A DNA stretch of 64,000 nt, from positions 812,215 through 876,214 of the forward strand of contig MNCI01006555.1 of assembly GCA_015680685.1 (NCBI GenBank). Reading direction: 5' to 3'. This document shows, one piece after another, positions 1 to 13,500 of this stretch. A program made the translations under genes and the position numbers. The number at the start of each line of letters is the position of its first letter. Within the stretch, counting starts at the first letter, position 1. The notes below the pieces were generated by a model. That model did not search any database, had not been told where the DNA came from, and saw nothing but the letters and a program-made list of their open reading frames with translations. This DNA is from Gnetum montanum (lineage: Eukaryota > Streptophyta > Gnetopsida > Gnetales > Gnetaceae).

Positions 1-129
1 TTCCATGCATATTATGGATTCAAAATTACTTTTTGTGATTATCCACTAGGTACCTTCTTAGATTATGGCTATTGCATATAAGTACCTTTGAATATTAGAT
101 GTTTTGACACACTAATTGCATGTTGTAAT

Positions 130-820
130 GGATGTGCTTTTCATATCCCATATTCTTTTGCACTCAATGGAACCCTGTGTCATTGTATGTGATGCATAAA
201 ACTTACTTCTTCTCAAGCTTTCCAAACTCATTTTCCTTAGAGATTTCTAAGAAAAGATCTTTAATCTCCATCTTAACATCAATGGTACTGAGCCAAGCCG
301 TTTCCATGATAATAAGGAAGTCACCCTTGCTATTATCCATGTGGATTACTAGGAGATTTTTTGGTTATGACCATCCATAGATGGTGGTCATAATATCCTC
401 CATTTATCTTAGAGGAATAGTGATGAACTAATCTATAAGCTTTAACCTAATATTGTAATTCTTAAGTCAAGGTAGGTTTTAGGTCTTATACATCTCCTGA
501 GAAATAAAGTTCACCCCATAAATTAAATCTAGTAAAGTCTTGCAAGGATCATTTCCTATAATCTACAAATAGATTAGGGGACTGCTAGGATTAGATTGCT
601 TTGTTGAAAGGTGTTCTACCTTAATCTAATTGATGACCACATGGATCCACATTATGGTATGAACATTGGAGGATGTTTCATTTGAAGGAGGCTTGAGGGT
701 ATTTCCAAAAGTAGTAGATGTAGGATTAGTAGCCACAAATTTCTGTGAGGATTTCTATGGACTATTTAGCTTGAAGAAAGTCCTCTTTCAAGGCTTATGC
801 TTATGGCCACTTGGATGATC
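130..820 (-). pseudogene. Protease/linker remnant of element B
   Basis: The minus strand carries the decayed aspartic-protease region of element B. The plus-strand frame at 132-380 is only its antisense shadow; an equivalent shadow overlies the protease block of element A at 8130-8471, and the two shadows resemble each other. In the family this enzyme cleaves the gag-pol polyprotein. No complete frame remains. The piece continues toward pol beyond the window's left end. Confidence 0.6.
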
Positions 821-829
821 ATTTGGTTG

Positions 830-3174
830 TAATTTCACTAACCTCATGGAATTTCATTATTATGGCTGCAGTGGAATTTCTCCTTACATTGATGGTGTAG
901 GTAGCAAGGGAGTGGAATTAGAAGATGTAGTGTGAGGTGCTAGATACAAAGAAGGACAATCAAAGGGAGACTCAATTCATAGAGTGGGGATTTGATGATA
1001 TTCTAAAGGGTGGTAGTGATAAGAAAAATAAGTGTAACTTGCAAAGACATGAGGAAATACAAGTTATTAAGCATAATATCCATAAGGGTCTAGTTCTTGG
1101 TAAGGATATTGCTACCTTGGTGGTGACATCTCCCATGATTGTGAATTTTTCCATTACTAATACTGCTCTTGAGGTTGAGGTGCCACTCCACTGAGATAAT
1201 ACTATATTGAATGGAACTATTACTTGTAATTACCTTGCAGATAAGACAATCTCCTAGGTGATTGCTTTCTTGTCAATTTTGATTTAATGCATACACCCTA
1301 GATTCTTGCAAATCTAACACTATAGAACAACATCCTTTGAAATGATCATATTGGTAAATTTCACATTCATCATCATTTTTTTGAACCTATAACCTTCTCA
1401 ATTGTTGTAGCATTATCTTTCTACTAATAGTGTTTCCTTCCTATATCTTTCCATGCCCTTCTATCTCTATCTCTACTTTCCTACTCTATCTTCTCTTTCA
1501 CTATTTTAAGAGCAATTTAGAACTTCTCATCTAAGAAGTCCCATACTTTATCTACTTAGTTGATATTTCAAGAACATATTTCTAAAATCAAAAATATTTT
1601 TCTTTCCACAACTTCATCTAGTAGTGCTCCCTTCTCTAAATTACAAAAACACATCTTCCTTTTATGACTGGAGGGATCCCTATTATACTTCTTTGCACTT
1701 TCTTTATTCTTCAACTCTCTTTCTTCCTTTACCATTTAATTACTTAGCCTTTGGATCTAATAGGCTCTTATCTCCAGAATTCTTCCTTCGTTATAGATTT
1801 TAAGAGGTTCTCTAGATTTGTTTGAAAGTCCATCTATAATGTGGCAAAGTTGCTTCCTTTGAGAAAATCCATAGCTTGGACATTGGTGCAAGAGGAAGTA
1901 GTATCTACCTAAGGCTATGTTCAAGGATTCATGATTTTCTTACTTCCATCCTTGGGTTTTTTTCCTCAAGTTAAGTACTCATGAGTACATTTGATACTTG
2001 TCATAAAATAGCTTCAGCATGGTACTCCACCTATGAACGAATTCCAATTCTAAGGAACAATACTATCTTTTTGCTTCTTTGATGAGTGTCCTTGGGAACA
2101 ATTTTAACTTTTTTCATTCATTCTCAATGTTCTATAAGGTGCAAACATTATGAAAATCTTATAGATGATTTTTAGAATTAACATTATATTCCTCTTCAAA
2201 TTTAGAAATATTGTTCATATAGCCTTTTAATCCTACTATCTTTCTAATGTCTGATAAGAATTCAAATTTCTTATAAAAAATTAATCATATTCCTAGTAGC
2301 CAGTAATGATTCATCATAGTCATTACATTCATGATGGTCCCTATCATGGTCACACCTCCTATGATAATACCTAATGTACCTCCTCTACCAGTGATGTCCC
2401 TCTTCCTCTCATGATTTTCTATGCTCTTAGTTCCTATCATCATGATGATATTTCCTATCATCTCCATCTTAATACCAATTACTTCTTCTTCTATCTTGGC
2501 CAATACTTGTCTTATCATATTTTGATGATGAGGACAATGATGAAGGTGGAGGGTTAGGATAATGTTCCATACTATTCCTTCTCCTATGATACTTGGCTTG
2601 ATCTTTCTCCTTGTCTTTGGATGAATGACAAGGAGATCTATCCTTTGATGTTCTTTGGGCCTTGAATTCTGTCTTCCTATCACCTTGGTTATTTTCTAAG
2701 GTTAATTGCAACCATTGGTGAAGGGTCTCATCCTCAACAAAAGAAGAAGAATCTATATACTAAGACAACCTTAAGAAGAAATCAAAACCCTCTTTTTATG
2801 ATTGTAAAAATAATGGTATCGAGACTCTTCATGACATGCCTTCATACATCAATCCTTTCTAAGTTGTGCTTCTAAGGGCTGATAGTTCCTAGATATATGG
2901 TTTGTTATCTCATAATATGGACCTAATGATTCAATGCCTAGCTTTATAAGATTAACCATAAGCATGATGGGAATAGACTAATTAAGAGGCAACAAAACAT
3001 TTTCCTCCATGTTCCTCCAATACAACTGTTCATCTTGATGAAGAATGAAGGTAAGATCTGGATAGTAGAGATCCAAATTTGCATAGAACATCGTAAGCTA
3101 CTAACACTTCTCACTATTTGTTAATTAGATTCATCAACGCATGGTGGGGATTCATTCCTGCAAGAAGAAGTTAT
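830..3174 (-). pseudogene. gag remnant of element B
   Basis: Minus-strand gag region between the primer site and the protease. The start corresponds to the conserved gag N-terminus of A, C and G (MSSSH-type, followed by NSPP), but the ATG has become ATA at about 3174-3172. The charged, Arg/His/Asp-rich block at 2711-2285 on the minus strand corresponds to the low-complexity region of the other gags (6060-6300 in A, 35690-35900 in C). The C-terminal spacer is at about 1250-950. Many stops. Gag would package the element RNA; this copy cannot. Confidence 0.6.
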
Positions 3175-3318
3175 TTTAGTGATGTGTATTAAGTTCATCT
3201 TAATATAATTTTAATATTAGTTTTATTTTGTTTGAAGAATAATTCATTATATTTTTCTTCCAATGATTTTATATGGATTCATTGTTTATCAATACTTAGT
3301 ATACTTAGCTAAACTAAG

Positions 3319-3336
3319 TCCCTAAACACAATGCAA
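3319..3336 (-). other. Decayed primer binding site of element B
   Basis: Directly inside the LTR end (TCATCA on the minus strand), one base apart, lies a sequence alignable with the tRNA-Asp-type primer site seen in A and G. It has lost many matches, so it is assigned by position more than by sequence. Confidence 0.5.
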
Positions 3337-3337
3337 A

Positions 3338-4228
3338 TGATGAGTGATGGGTAGTCCCTACACCCAACCATATGAGTCATAAGTGTTCACACATGATCTG
3401 GTTAAATTCCATGGACTTACTTACCTAATTTGTTGATATTCGTAAATAGTGAATTGTATAATTATAAGTCATTATCTTCCCAATCCACACTTTCATTAAA
3501 ATATGTGTACGGTTAAGTGTGGTTGAGGCATAAGATGTTCATTTTTAAAATTTTTAAAATTTTTTATTATTTTTCTCTTATTTGCTAGATTATTAAGAGA
3601 ATATTTGATAATTTAATTAATCAATAAATTAACTACTTCATTAACTAACTATCCTAATGTGGAGTATCCATTTCCACTTGTCGTACATATCTTGAACCTA
3701 TATTAATGTTGCTCAATTACCAAGTGTATACTACTAGGCACACTAAGTATCCACTACTAGGATTACTGAGTGTTAATATGTTATGCTTGAAGTTTTCATA
3801 CTCATGTTCTTATGAATAATAATATTAATTACTTAAAAACATGAATGCAAATTGCATGTAAATTAAAGTACTAAAAAGTAGAATTAAACTAGTCTAAATA
3901 CTACAATGGATATAGGAAATCTTGATTTGATTTTCATCCATGCAAATGTGTCCAAGTACATGTGCTCTTGAATAAAATGTTATACCATGTCATAAATCCA
4001 TACTGCAGGCACTCAAAGAAAAATATTCTAACTTCTATAGAAGAAAACTAGAAGAATGTAACTAAGGCTAAGACCAAAAGGTGGAATAAATGTGAGGGGT
4101 ATACACATTTATATAGGCAATGACTACATCAATGTCGATGTACTTGCATCAACTCATCCTAGTATGCGTTGACATGGATATGTTTATGGGCATGCATCGA
4201 TGTAGCCTATCCTATTAGTGGTTCAACA
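3338..4228 (-). repeat. 5' LTR of element B (minus strand)
   Basis: About 891 bp. On the plus strand it begins TGATGAGTGATGG at 3338, the reverse complement of the family LTR 3' end (…CACTCATCA). Reverse-complemented, it aligns along its length with the LTRs of A and C: a TATA-like segment (TATATAAATG), the block around TTAGAATATTTT, and the closing block GGTTGGGTGTAGGGACTAC. The outer end near 4228 is inferred from a TG dinucleotide and from where similarity to the other LTRs stops. Confidence 0.75.
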
Positions 4229-4355
4229 AATGGAATTAGCTACATGAGTTCTTTTTCACCATTTTCCTCAATAAAAAGCTAAATCCTTACTTATTTATAG
4301 CTTCTTCAAATCATCTTCAATCATTTTTTTCCCATATCTTCTTTCGTCTTTCTTT

Positions 4356-5183
4356 TGATGGCTTTCCTAGAATAGTAATATAGCAATCTTTATTTATAGG
4401 CAAATGTGTGAACATAGTGTTTTTCTTTGCCTATATAAATGCATATACCCATCATATTTATGGCACATCAAATCCATAGCATAGTGAAGCTCTTGTAGTT
4501 TTCTTCGCCCAGAGTTAGAATATTTTTTCCATGCCCGTAGTAGGATTTGAAGGATTGTACATTTCTTTATGCAAGCATCTTGTACCTAAACATATTAATG
4601 TGACCAATAATAAAGACAAGATTCTTGGCACTTCTTGCAAAACTTAGAATAGCATAATGTTTCCTTTTTTATTTATTTACTAATACATTTTTACATTAAT
4701 GTCCTTGATTAATTGAAACAATTAATAACAAATGCATAAGTACAACCACTTTAAACATAACACTTAACACTTGGTAATCCCAGTAGTTGCTATTGGTACA
4801 TCCAGTAATAGGCACTTGGGAACCTAGTAGTATTAAAGTAAGTTCAAGATTCAAACAAAAAGTGGGCTTGGATGCTTATGTTAAGATAGCTAGATTAGGA
4901 CATTAGATAGTTAAATAGTTAATCATTAATTAATTCCCTCTTTATTCCATGCCTATACTAAATAAAATTAAATATAAAAGTCAATAAAAATCATATATCT
5001 TAGCTTACACTTAATACACTTGCACTTACACAAGTAAAGCTAAAAAGATAATGATCATGTCTCTAAGTCACTACCTTTGCCTATTGTGCATATAGAAGCT
5101 AAAGTCCATAGAATTCGATTGGATAGCTAGAGCAATGCTTGTGATTTGTATGGTTGGATGAAGGAACTACCTATTGCTCATCA
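4356..5183 (+). repeat. 5' LTR of element A
   Basis: Aligns with 16654-16974 plus 24335-24790, the split 3' LTR of the same element. It has a TATA-like box at 4432-4440 (TATATAAAT) and ends TCATCA at 5183 just before the primer site. The start at a TGATGG is approximate: the first ~80 bp of the 3' LTR (16580-16653) do not align convincingly here. Confidence 0.7.
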
Positions 5184-5184
5184 T

Positions 5185-5202
5185 TAGCACCATTGTCGAG
5201 GA
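5185..5202 (+). other. Primer binding site of element A (tRNA-Asp type)
   Basis: By eye, 13 of 18 bases match TGGCGCCGTTGCCGGGGA, the complement of the plant tRNA-Asp 3' end as I know it. All five mismatches are transitions (G to A or C to T), as expected from decay of methylated DNA. Confidence 0.6.
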
Positions 5203-5335
5203 CTTTAGTTAGCTAAGTGCACTACCTAAGGAAGATCGTGGAATTATCTAAGGATGTTCTAAAAGAACATTTCTAGCAAAATCATTCAAAAACATAATGT
5301 TACTAAATGCACACTACTTTTGAGAAATCACTTAT

Positions 5336-7970
5336 ATGCCTTCTTCTCACAAGGATTATTCTCCACCACCATTTGTAAGTGAATCTATTCAAAGGTAAAA
5401 AGGCCAAAAAACACAAGTGCCCCAATAGTTGAAATTTTTCTACACTCATCCAGATCCTTACACTCTAGATTTCACCCTCATCTTGCATTAGGACAAGTAA
5501 CTATAATGGAGGAACATGAAGGGCAATATCGTGCTACCCCTTGATCAGTCCATTCCTACAATGCTATTGAACAATATCATCAAGTTGGGCATTGTCAAAC
5601 TTAATATGTAGTACAAGGTTCAAGACCACACCTATTGAGAATATCATCCCACATATGCCCATTAGAAAAATGATTAGTAGATGGAGGGTCGATATGAGGA
5701 TTCAAAAGACAAAAGGTTTGCTAACCACTTGTTCTTACAACCACATAAAGATAGTAAGGACTTCTTTTTAGGCCAGTCCCAATTTACTAATTCTCCCTCT
5801 ATCTATGATGGGAAGAACCTTAACCAATGGTTGCAATCCACTGTGTACAACCTTGGTGATAGAAGGAATAGGTCTTAAGACCAAAAGGCCTCTAAAGAAA
5901 GTAACCAAAGTTATTCATCCAAAGACAAGGATGATGATAAGCACTAAAGAAGAGATAGACATTGTGACTAAGATAGGGACTGAAGAAGAAGAGGTATTAG
6001 GCATCAGTCCAGTGTTGATTCTTCATCCTCTCTACCTTCATCATCATCCTCCTCATCATCTTCCTCCTCCAACTCCAACAAGAGAAGTAGAGGTCAGGAT
6101 CATGGAAAAAGAAACAAATATTGGGATGAAAATGAATGGTAGGATAGGAATGATCATAGATCCCACCAGGACAATAAGAACTAGGGGCATGAGCAACAAC
6201 ATGGGGATGAACATCACAGAAAATGAAGGCATAACTGGACTCATCATAGGTATCATAGCCATGATAAGGATCACCAAAATTGTCATGACTATGATAATCC
6301 CTTGCTAGCTACCAAAAACATGCTAAATATCTCAATGGCTATCAAAATTCCTACTAGATACTTGAAGGATATTTGCATTAAACAACTGGATATGAACAAC
6401 ATCCCCAAGTTTGAGGGGGAATATAATTCAACTTCATAGAATTATTTGCAAGCCTTCCATGATGCTTGTGCCTTGCAAAATGTAGAAAATAAATGGTAAA
6501 AGCTGAAACTATTCCCAAGGACACTCATAAAGGAGACAGAAAGTTGGTATTGGTCCTTGGAACTAAAATCCATTCAATGATGGAGTATGATGCTAGAGAT
6601 GTTCAACGAAAAATGCCAAACATATTCTAGAGTGTCCAATTTGAGAATGCAAATCCAAGGGTGGAAACAAGGTACTTATGAGCCCTAGCATGTGGCCATA
6701 AGTAGGTGTTATTCTTTGTTGCATTGATGCCCAAGCCATGGATACTCTCAAAGGGATCATCTATGCCATATCATAGATGGGCTTAGAATTGAAACAAGGA
6801 GAACCCTTGGGATCTATGCCCAAAGGAGACTTTCTAAGCTAAGGTTCTATTAGATTCAAAGGCTCATTGAGCAATTTCCCAAAGAGAAAGGAGAGCTAAA
6901 AAGGTAAGAGAGGACAAAAGAATACAACAAAGACCCCTTCATCCACAAGAGGGAGATCTATTTCTATGAGAAAAAAGAGGAGGCATCACTTGATGAAGTG
7001 GTCCAAAGAAAAACTTTGCTAATTCAAAAATCTATTACTTTAGTTTGGCTAATGTTGAAAAAATGTGGGATTCCTTAATTGAGAAGTTTCAAGTTGCTTT
7101 AAAGAATGTAGAAGAATTTAGGGATCATGGAGAAAGTGGTTGTGAGTGAACAAAGAAAAAGGATGTTGAACAAGAATACTATAGAGATCAAGATAAAGCT
7201 GCAGTAGTAGAGAAGGTTGCAAATTCAGAAACTAATGATGATGGTTGTGACATCTACCAATACAAACATCCTAAGGGATGTTGCCCTATCTTATCATATC
7301 TAAAAGAATCTATGATAGATGCTCTAAATCTTAGACTAGCAAAATGACAAGCACCCAAGTAGTTGCCTTATCCATAAGGCAACTATCAGCAATAGTTCCA
7401 CTAACAAGCTTACTATCTAAGTGGAATACTACCTCAACCTCAAGAATAATACTAGTAATGGAAACACCCATATTTGTGGGGGATGCCACCTCCAAGGTAG
7501 AAATACCCTTATCACCAACTAGATCCATATGGGTATTACATTCAACAACCCATCTCTCCATGTGACTCTTCCAATCATGCTTCCTTCTCGTACCACTATT
7601 ATCCTCTTGAATACTATAAAGCATCTTCTCCAAGGAGCAAGTCCACATTTTCTTACTACCCTCCTCAACACTCTTCTACTCCTACATGATCATTGTTAAC
7701 TCCTTTGCCACCTGCTCCATCCATGTAGGGTGAAACACCTACCCAGCCGTAGCAAAAAAATGCTATGAGGGTAGTAACCTTACAACCAAATCCTCTATCA
7801 AATGGTGCTAAATCCAAGCCTTGAAAAAGGCCATTCTTTAGAATCAACAGTCCCATTAAGTCCTCACAAACACTTGTGACTATTAATCCTATTATTTCTA
7901 CCTCTGAAATTTTCATCAAGCAACCTTTGAACCAAAGTGTTCCCAAGCTGCACACTGTTGTGTTAACCCA
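5336..7970 (+). pseudogene. gag pseudogene of element A
   Basis: Begins MPSSHKDYSPPP, matching the gag starts of G (18122) and C (35005). In order: an N-terminal region, an Asp/Ser/Arg-rich low-complexity block (about 5900-6300), the capsid-like core (about 6390-6930) with FEGEYN…YLQAFHDACALQN and motifs around ESWYWSLEL and CQTYSR, and a C-terminal Cys/His motif near 7250 (QYKHPKGCCPI; the first half is damaged). Gag would form the particle and bind element RNA. At least a dozen stops and several frameshifts break it. Confidence 0.75.
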
Positions 7971-7980
7971 TGACATCACA

Positions 7981-8700
7981 AATTGAATTAAGGTTGGTCA
8001 TCTTCCCAAGAAGATATCTGATCTTGGGAGTCCTCTTATTTACTTTCAAATTGCTAGAAATGAACCATGTAAGGCTCTTTTAAATTTAGGTTCTAAAGTT
8101 AACTTGATTTTGCAAGAAATGTACAAGGCCTATAACCTACCTTCATTAAAAAATAGCAACATCAGACTAGAGTTGGCAAACCAATCCATCATTGTTCCCT
8201 TACGATTGGTAGAAGACATCATGATCATGATTTGTGGGTGGTCATATCCTATCAATTTTCTAGTTATCCAAGTGGAAAAAAAGAAAGGAGACTTCCCTAT
8301 CATCATGAAAAGAGCATGGCTAAGCACCATAAATGCAAGATTAGGGATCAGAGATCTTTCCTTGGAAATTTCCAAGGATAAAAAATTTGGAAAAATTGAG
8401 AAGAAGAGAATTCCATGCATCACGTATAGTAATATAAGGTGCCACTGCATGCAAAAACTATGAACCATCAAGGGAACCTCACTTCAGGCTTGCAGTCATT
8501 ATGCAAATATCATAGAGGTTCAAAGATGCCTATATGCAACAACCACTAAATAAGGGGGCACTCAATGGTTGATAGCTAAAAATAAGGGTGGATCAACAAT
8601 ATGCATGGAACCAGCTAAGAGCCTCACTAGCTCCTCTGTGGAAAGCATGGATAAGTTGGAGTAGCTTCATTACCAACTCTTTGATGCACAAAGTGAGATC
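7981..8700 (+). pseudogene. Aspartic protease remnant of element A
   Basis: The block at 8070-8400 reads ALLNLGSKVNLI followed by LELANQSIIVPL and RAWLSTINARLG. The family motif is LLD-[SL]-G-[AS]; here the catalytic Asp reads Asn, so it would be inactive even without stops. The frame at 8104-8463 is the longest open piece. The same block is recognisable in G (20740-21110) and C (39360-39745). Confidence 0.75.
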
Positions 8701-8719
8701 AATTAGGGGGAGTTGGACA

Positions 8720-10200
8720 TCCTTGAAACTTTTAAGCATGAACTCATTGAATTAAATACTCTACTGGTAGAAATGAAGTATGCATTTCTAAATAATGGCA
8801 AATCAATAATTATCAATGCCACACTTGATCTTGTATAGAGGAAGAAACTATCAGAAGTTGTAAACAAATGGTCAACAACCTTTGCCTAGTCATATCATGA
8901 GTTAACAGGAATTGATCCAAGGATACACCAACATAGAATTTATACAAATTCCTTCGTCAAACTAAAGAGACTGCTGTAAAGATGCTTGAACCCAAAACTT
9001 AAGCAAATCATCAAAGAGGAGATTAAACAAATCCTCAAGGTTTGCTTCATTTAGCTAGCTTATGATTGTGTCCAAAAAAGGAGAAAAATGAAGAGTCTAT
9101 AGAGACTTTAGGCTATTAAATATGATAACTTACAAAGATCATTTTCCATTACCATTTTTGGATCAAGTGCTAGATACTATTGCAGGGCATTATTACTACA
9201 TCTTTCTAGATGGATATAGTGGCTATAACCAAATCTAGATCGCACCACAAGAAAATGTTTACAAGTCATTGGAAAAATTTTACATATTGAAAAATGAATT
9301 TTGGCCTATGCAATGCTCCTACCATGTTTCAACGATTGGTCCTTAGCATCTTCCAGTAACAAATCTATAGTGGGACAGAAGTCTTCATGGATGACTTCTC
9401 TACCTATGGGATCACATTTGTGCAAGCCTTGGACTGCCTTGGGAAAGTGCTTAAAAGGTATGTGGATATCAACTTATGACTTAATTAGCAAAAGACTTAT
9501 ATGATGGTCCAAGGGGGCATTGTCTTAGGGCATCAAATCTCAAACAAAGGGATCGAGGTGGACCCAGACAAAATAAGGATCATCCAAGAAGTAACCTAAC
9601 AACCCAAAACAATGAAGGATTTGAGGTCATTTCTTGGCCACATTGGTTATTATCAGCACTTCATCAAAAACTTCTCAAAGATCATCAAGCCATTAGTAGA
9701 ACTTACCAAGAAAGATACATCATTCATCTATACCAAGGAATGTGAAAATTCATTCCAACAACTAAAGTAGAAACTCATAGAAGGTATGATTCTATAAGCA
9801 CCAAACTAGTCCAAGCCACATCATGATGGATGTATCCAATTACATCTTGGGAACCATGCTTGCACAGTTAGATAATCAAAAACATCCATATTACAATGCA
9901 AGAAAAAGTATTATGAGTGCACAACTCAACTACACTACCACTGAAAAGGAGCTTATCATGGTGGTATATGTCCTAGAAATGTTTAGGCACTATGTGCTTC
10001 TATACAAAGTTTTTATGCACACCACCCATAGTGCCATAAGGTTCCCAATGAACAAGCCAATAGTGAGCCCTCATGTCATATGATGATTGGTGATCCTTCA
10101 AGAGTTTGATTTGATGATGGTTGACTAAAATGGAACCAAGAATGTGGTAGCTAACGACTTGTCTCAATTACAACGGGATAGCAAAGAGGATTAGAACCCA
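8720..10200 (+). pseudogene. Reverse transcriptase / RNase H remnant of element A
   Basis: RT is shown by FPLPFLDQVLDTIAG and FLDGYSGYNQI (about 9140-9240) and the catalytic motif VFMDDFSTYG at 9381-9410 (an F-x-D-D form common in Ty3/gypsy RT). RNase H follows: SNYILGTMLAQL, AQLNYTTTEKELIMVV and MNKPIVSPHVI at 9823-10080, then GTKNVVANDLSQL near 10130-10170. The last motif resembles the GTENVVADHLSRL tail of Athila-type elements. These enzymes would copy element RNA into DNA. Frameshifts around 9300-9380 and multiple stops make it non-functional. Confidence 0.85.
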
Positions 10201-10259
10201 TTATTTGATCAATTTCTTGATGAACTCCTCTTTGCTGGTGTTGTTAGTGCTCAAACTCA

Positions 10260-11530
10260 AAAGGAAATAAACTAGTATGATAACATCCTCTCATATCTAC
10301 ACATCCATGAGATGCTGCAAGAATGGGGCCATAAGAAGAAACAATAATTTCTTCATCGAGTTAAGCACTTCATGGAAATCAAGGGCAATCTCTACAAGTG
10401 TTGTACCAATGGCCTAGTTTAATGATGTGTCCCTGATGTAGATCAACTTTGAGTCCTCCAAGATGCTCATGAGCGCCCTTATGGAGGCCACTATGCTAGG
10501 AGGAGGATGGCCATTAAGGTCCTCATGGAGTATATTATTGGCCATTGATCCTCTAAGATGCCCATCACTTTTTCTATTTCTATGACTAGTGTCACTGTGA
10601 TGGAGGGATAACCATATGCATGGAAGAACCATAATAATAAATTTAACCACTAAATCCTTTCAATTTTTGGGGGATTGATTTCATGGGGCCCATAAGTCCT
10701 ATCTCAAATGGAAAGGCTTACATCATCGTGGTTATTGATTATTGTACCAAATGGGTTGAAGCCACTGATGTCATCGACTATTCATCCTCTACAGCAATAC
10801 AATTTGTACAACAAAATGTTGTCAATAGGTTTGGTATGCCACAAGCACTAATTTCTAACAATGGAACACATTTTATATGTGCCACTTTTTGAAAGCTAAT
10901 TCAATGCTTGGAGGTTGAACATAAATTAACAACTCCATGCCATCCCCAAGCTAAGGTGTCCAATAGGGATATTACTAAAATACTATCATGAACAGTTAGT
11001 AAATATAGGAAGGACTAGAATAGTAAACTTAATGATGTTCTTTGGGCTTATCATTCAATGTAAAAGCTTCCTATTAAGTATTCTCCCTATGAGATAGTGT
11101 ACAGAAAACTGCCAACTCTTCCCATCCAAGTTGAGCTCCATACACTTTCAATGGCATGTGACTTAACTTGGACTTAAGTCTAGCCCAACAAGAAAGACTA
11201 ATGAATCTCAACATGCTAGATGAAAATGGACTAGTGGCCCTATCATTAAATGAAGTGTATAAGGCACATAACAAACAATTTCATGACCTTAAGATACAAA
11301 AAGTAAAATTTCAACCAGGGGATAAGATGCTCTACTAGAACCCTATGCACATACCTCAACGTACCAAAATTCAAATGTAATGGGAGGGCCCTTACATTAT
11401 ATACAAAACCTTTCCATCTAGGACCATGATGAAATACCATCCTAACAACCTAACTAAGATATTTTTTATCAACACCCAACAACTTAAACCCTTCCTTGAA
11501 CCAAAAACAACTAGTGGAAGAAATGTCTTA
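10260..11530 (+). pseudogene. Integrase remnant of element A
   Basis: The zinc-binding N-terminus is hinted by HERPYGGHYARRRM (about 10465-10510). The catalytic core starts GGLISWGP…/MGPISPISNGKAY at 10683 and includes IIVVIDYCTKWVEA and NRFGMPQALISNNGTHF, where the family's second catalytic Asp (SDGGTHF) reads Asn. A C-terminal region continues to about 11500 (QLKPFLEPK-like). Integrase would insert the cDNA. Several stops and frameshifts. Confidence 0.8.
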
Positions 11531-13500
11531 GTTGATGGCTAAGTACATTCAATCTTTTGGATCTTCTTCTTCCAACTTAGTTGTAGGGGAGATGCCCATT
11601 CATGTTGATACTATATGTGTGGCTCCTCAATTTTTCAACTTTTTTATTTTACACTATTTTTCGTACATTTCTCATTTTATTGAATATTTTACAATTTTTG
11701 GTATATTATGCCTTATTTGGACTTTTCTTACGTGTCTTCTTTTTATTTATTGCCATAAGGATTTTGATGACAAATAAAACTGTTGATTGATGGTGGTTTG
11801 TTAAATAGTATTATTAACTTTATTACAAATGACTAGATTTCATTTTATAATTTTGACATTAATTAATGGAACATTGTCTCTCTCATGATATCAAGTAATG
11901 ATTTCATGTCATCCATCCACTCCACATAACTCTATGATGTTTTTTCATTTAAGAAATAAGAGGTCCCTTCTTCATAATAACTTACAATGAATTTGTAACC
12001 TTGATACTTTCTAAGACTTGGACAAATCATATGGATGAACAAGGGTATGGCTTTAAGGGGATTTGACACCTTTTGCACTTACCTAAAATCTAGGATTTCA
12101 TGAGTATTCCCCTAGATTCCTCATCATTCTTACATCCACCAATAAATAGGAAGAAATGTCTTTACATGGTGTGGTTTCCATTTGAAACAAAAAACAAAAA
12201 AAAACCATGGGAATTCAAAGCACACCCTTTAGACACAATAATAGGCTACAAGCACTAGTTATGTGAAGAGAAAGACATGTTACCCATGCTTAAAGGAATC
12301 CCTCTAATTAAGGTCTTCTTCACATCCTACTTCTCTTTTCTTCTTTCTTTGGAATGATGAGTGATCTATGAGGATGTTGTTGTACCTAGGGGTGTGGAAT
12401 GACCCAATGTGCCAATGTGAAGTCATTGGAAGAGAATGGTCTTAATTCTGACTAAGAATAGAAGCTATCAGGTCATACTAATCACATCCTCCACAAGGGA
12501 CTTCATGTGATCATAATGCAGGACTTCATTCCATACACTCTCTCATCTATCAATTCTTCCCATTTACCACCTCACTACCTCTTATCATGTTGTATCAATG
12601 GGTTCATCTTGAGATGGTCTTCATTCTTTGATGATTTAGTTTTTAACAATCCACAACCATTAATCATCCTTGGGATCCACAAACTTCTTGGTTTGAGGAC
12701 ATGTAAGGGCATTCAAGGCATGAGCCTGCTATGGTGAGGACCCACTTGCATACTCTTTGGTTGGAATGGTTATGTTTCCTATCCCTAAGAAATTTTGCTT
12801 TCAAACCCATTGTTTTTCACCTTGGTGCATCTAGTTTTTGCACTCCTTAGCAATTAGTCTCCTACCAAATCTCCTTTCTAAACATATCCCTAGCCCTCTT
12901 CATGCATTTGTTCTTATTCTAGGCTTTTCTAACTTCCTCTAGATTCTAATTTAATGGAAAAAAATCTTTTTTCTCACTTAGTTTTTTAGTTATGAAAATT
13001 TCTATTTTTGGCTATGTCAACATAGCTTGATGTGTCAACGCATCTCCATTGATGTAGAAATAAAATAGTATAAATACATGATGGATGTTAGCTAGATTTT
13101 TATATTTTCCTCCTAACTCTAGGGAAGCTTTTGCAACTTTCAAAGCCCAAAGCCTTCTAGGATCCATAACTTCCTAATCACTTGTCTAAATCAACTCGTT
13201 CTTCAATCCTTCAACTACTAGAGGTGAGGTTTACGTCGTGAGGGCCACAAACATATGATTTCTAACAAAAAAAATTTTGGAATTTTTCTAACTCCCAAAT
13301 GTTTTAACTAATAAAATAATATTAAAGATCACCAATCCACATAAGTTAAACCTCACTAACAAACTCGAGTAGCCATTGGAATAAAATAATATTAAAACAA
13401 TCAATCTGCCATGATCACAAATTAGTCTAAGGGAAACTAGCCAAATGGGAAAAGATATCAATGTATTATAAGTTGTGTATAAAACACTAATCCTTGGCTA
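11531..13500 (+). other. 3' non-coding region of element A
   Basis: No convincing gene. The part 11580-12780 is conserved with 21410-22730 of element G; shared stretches include CAAAGCACACCC and GGCTACAAGCA near 12210-12250 and 22195-22230. So it is an authentic internal part of the family (an untranslated spacer) rather than host DNA. 12800-13500 is AT-rich with poly-A runs and a TATA-like TATAAATA near 13070; a promoter for the downstream ORF is possible but unproven. Confidence 0.5.

Larger units (their letters stand above)
1..4228 (-). mobile_element. Element B: Athila-like LTR retrotransposon, 5' part, minus strand
   Basis: Read on the minus strand this is an LTR (4228 to 3338), a decayed primer site, gag and protease remnants, in the same order as plus-strand elements A, C and G. 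The minus-strand protein around positions 380-130 matches the protease-linker block of element A at 8200-8460 (shared words such as LSLEIS and GYDHP seen on the antisense reading of both). No RT or integrase lies inside the window because the element runs off the left edge. All frames are broken by stops, so it is a dead copy. Its right boundary is set by a TG-type LTR end at 4228; no target duplication could be tested because the other end is missing. Confidence 0.8.

Noticed and set aside
132-380. 82-residue plus-strand frame
   Set aside because: It is the antisense of the protease-linker block of element B; the same shadow is seen over element A at 8130-8471.
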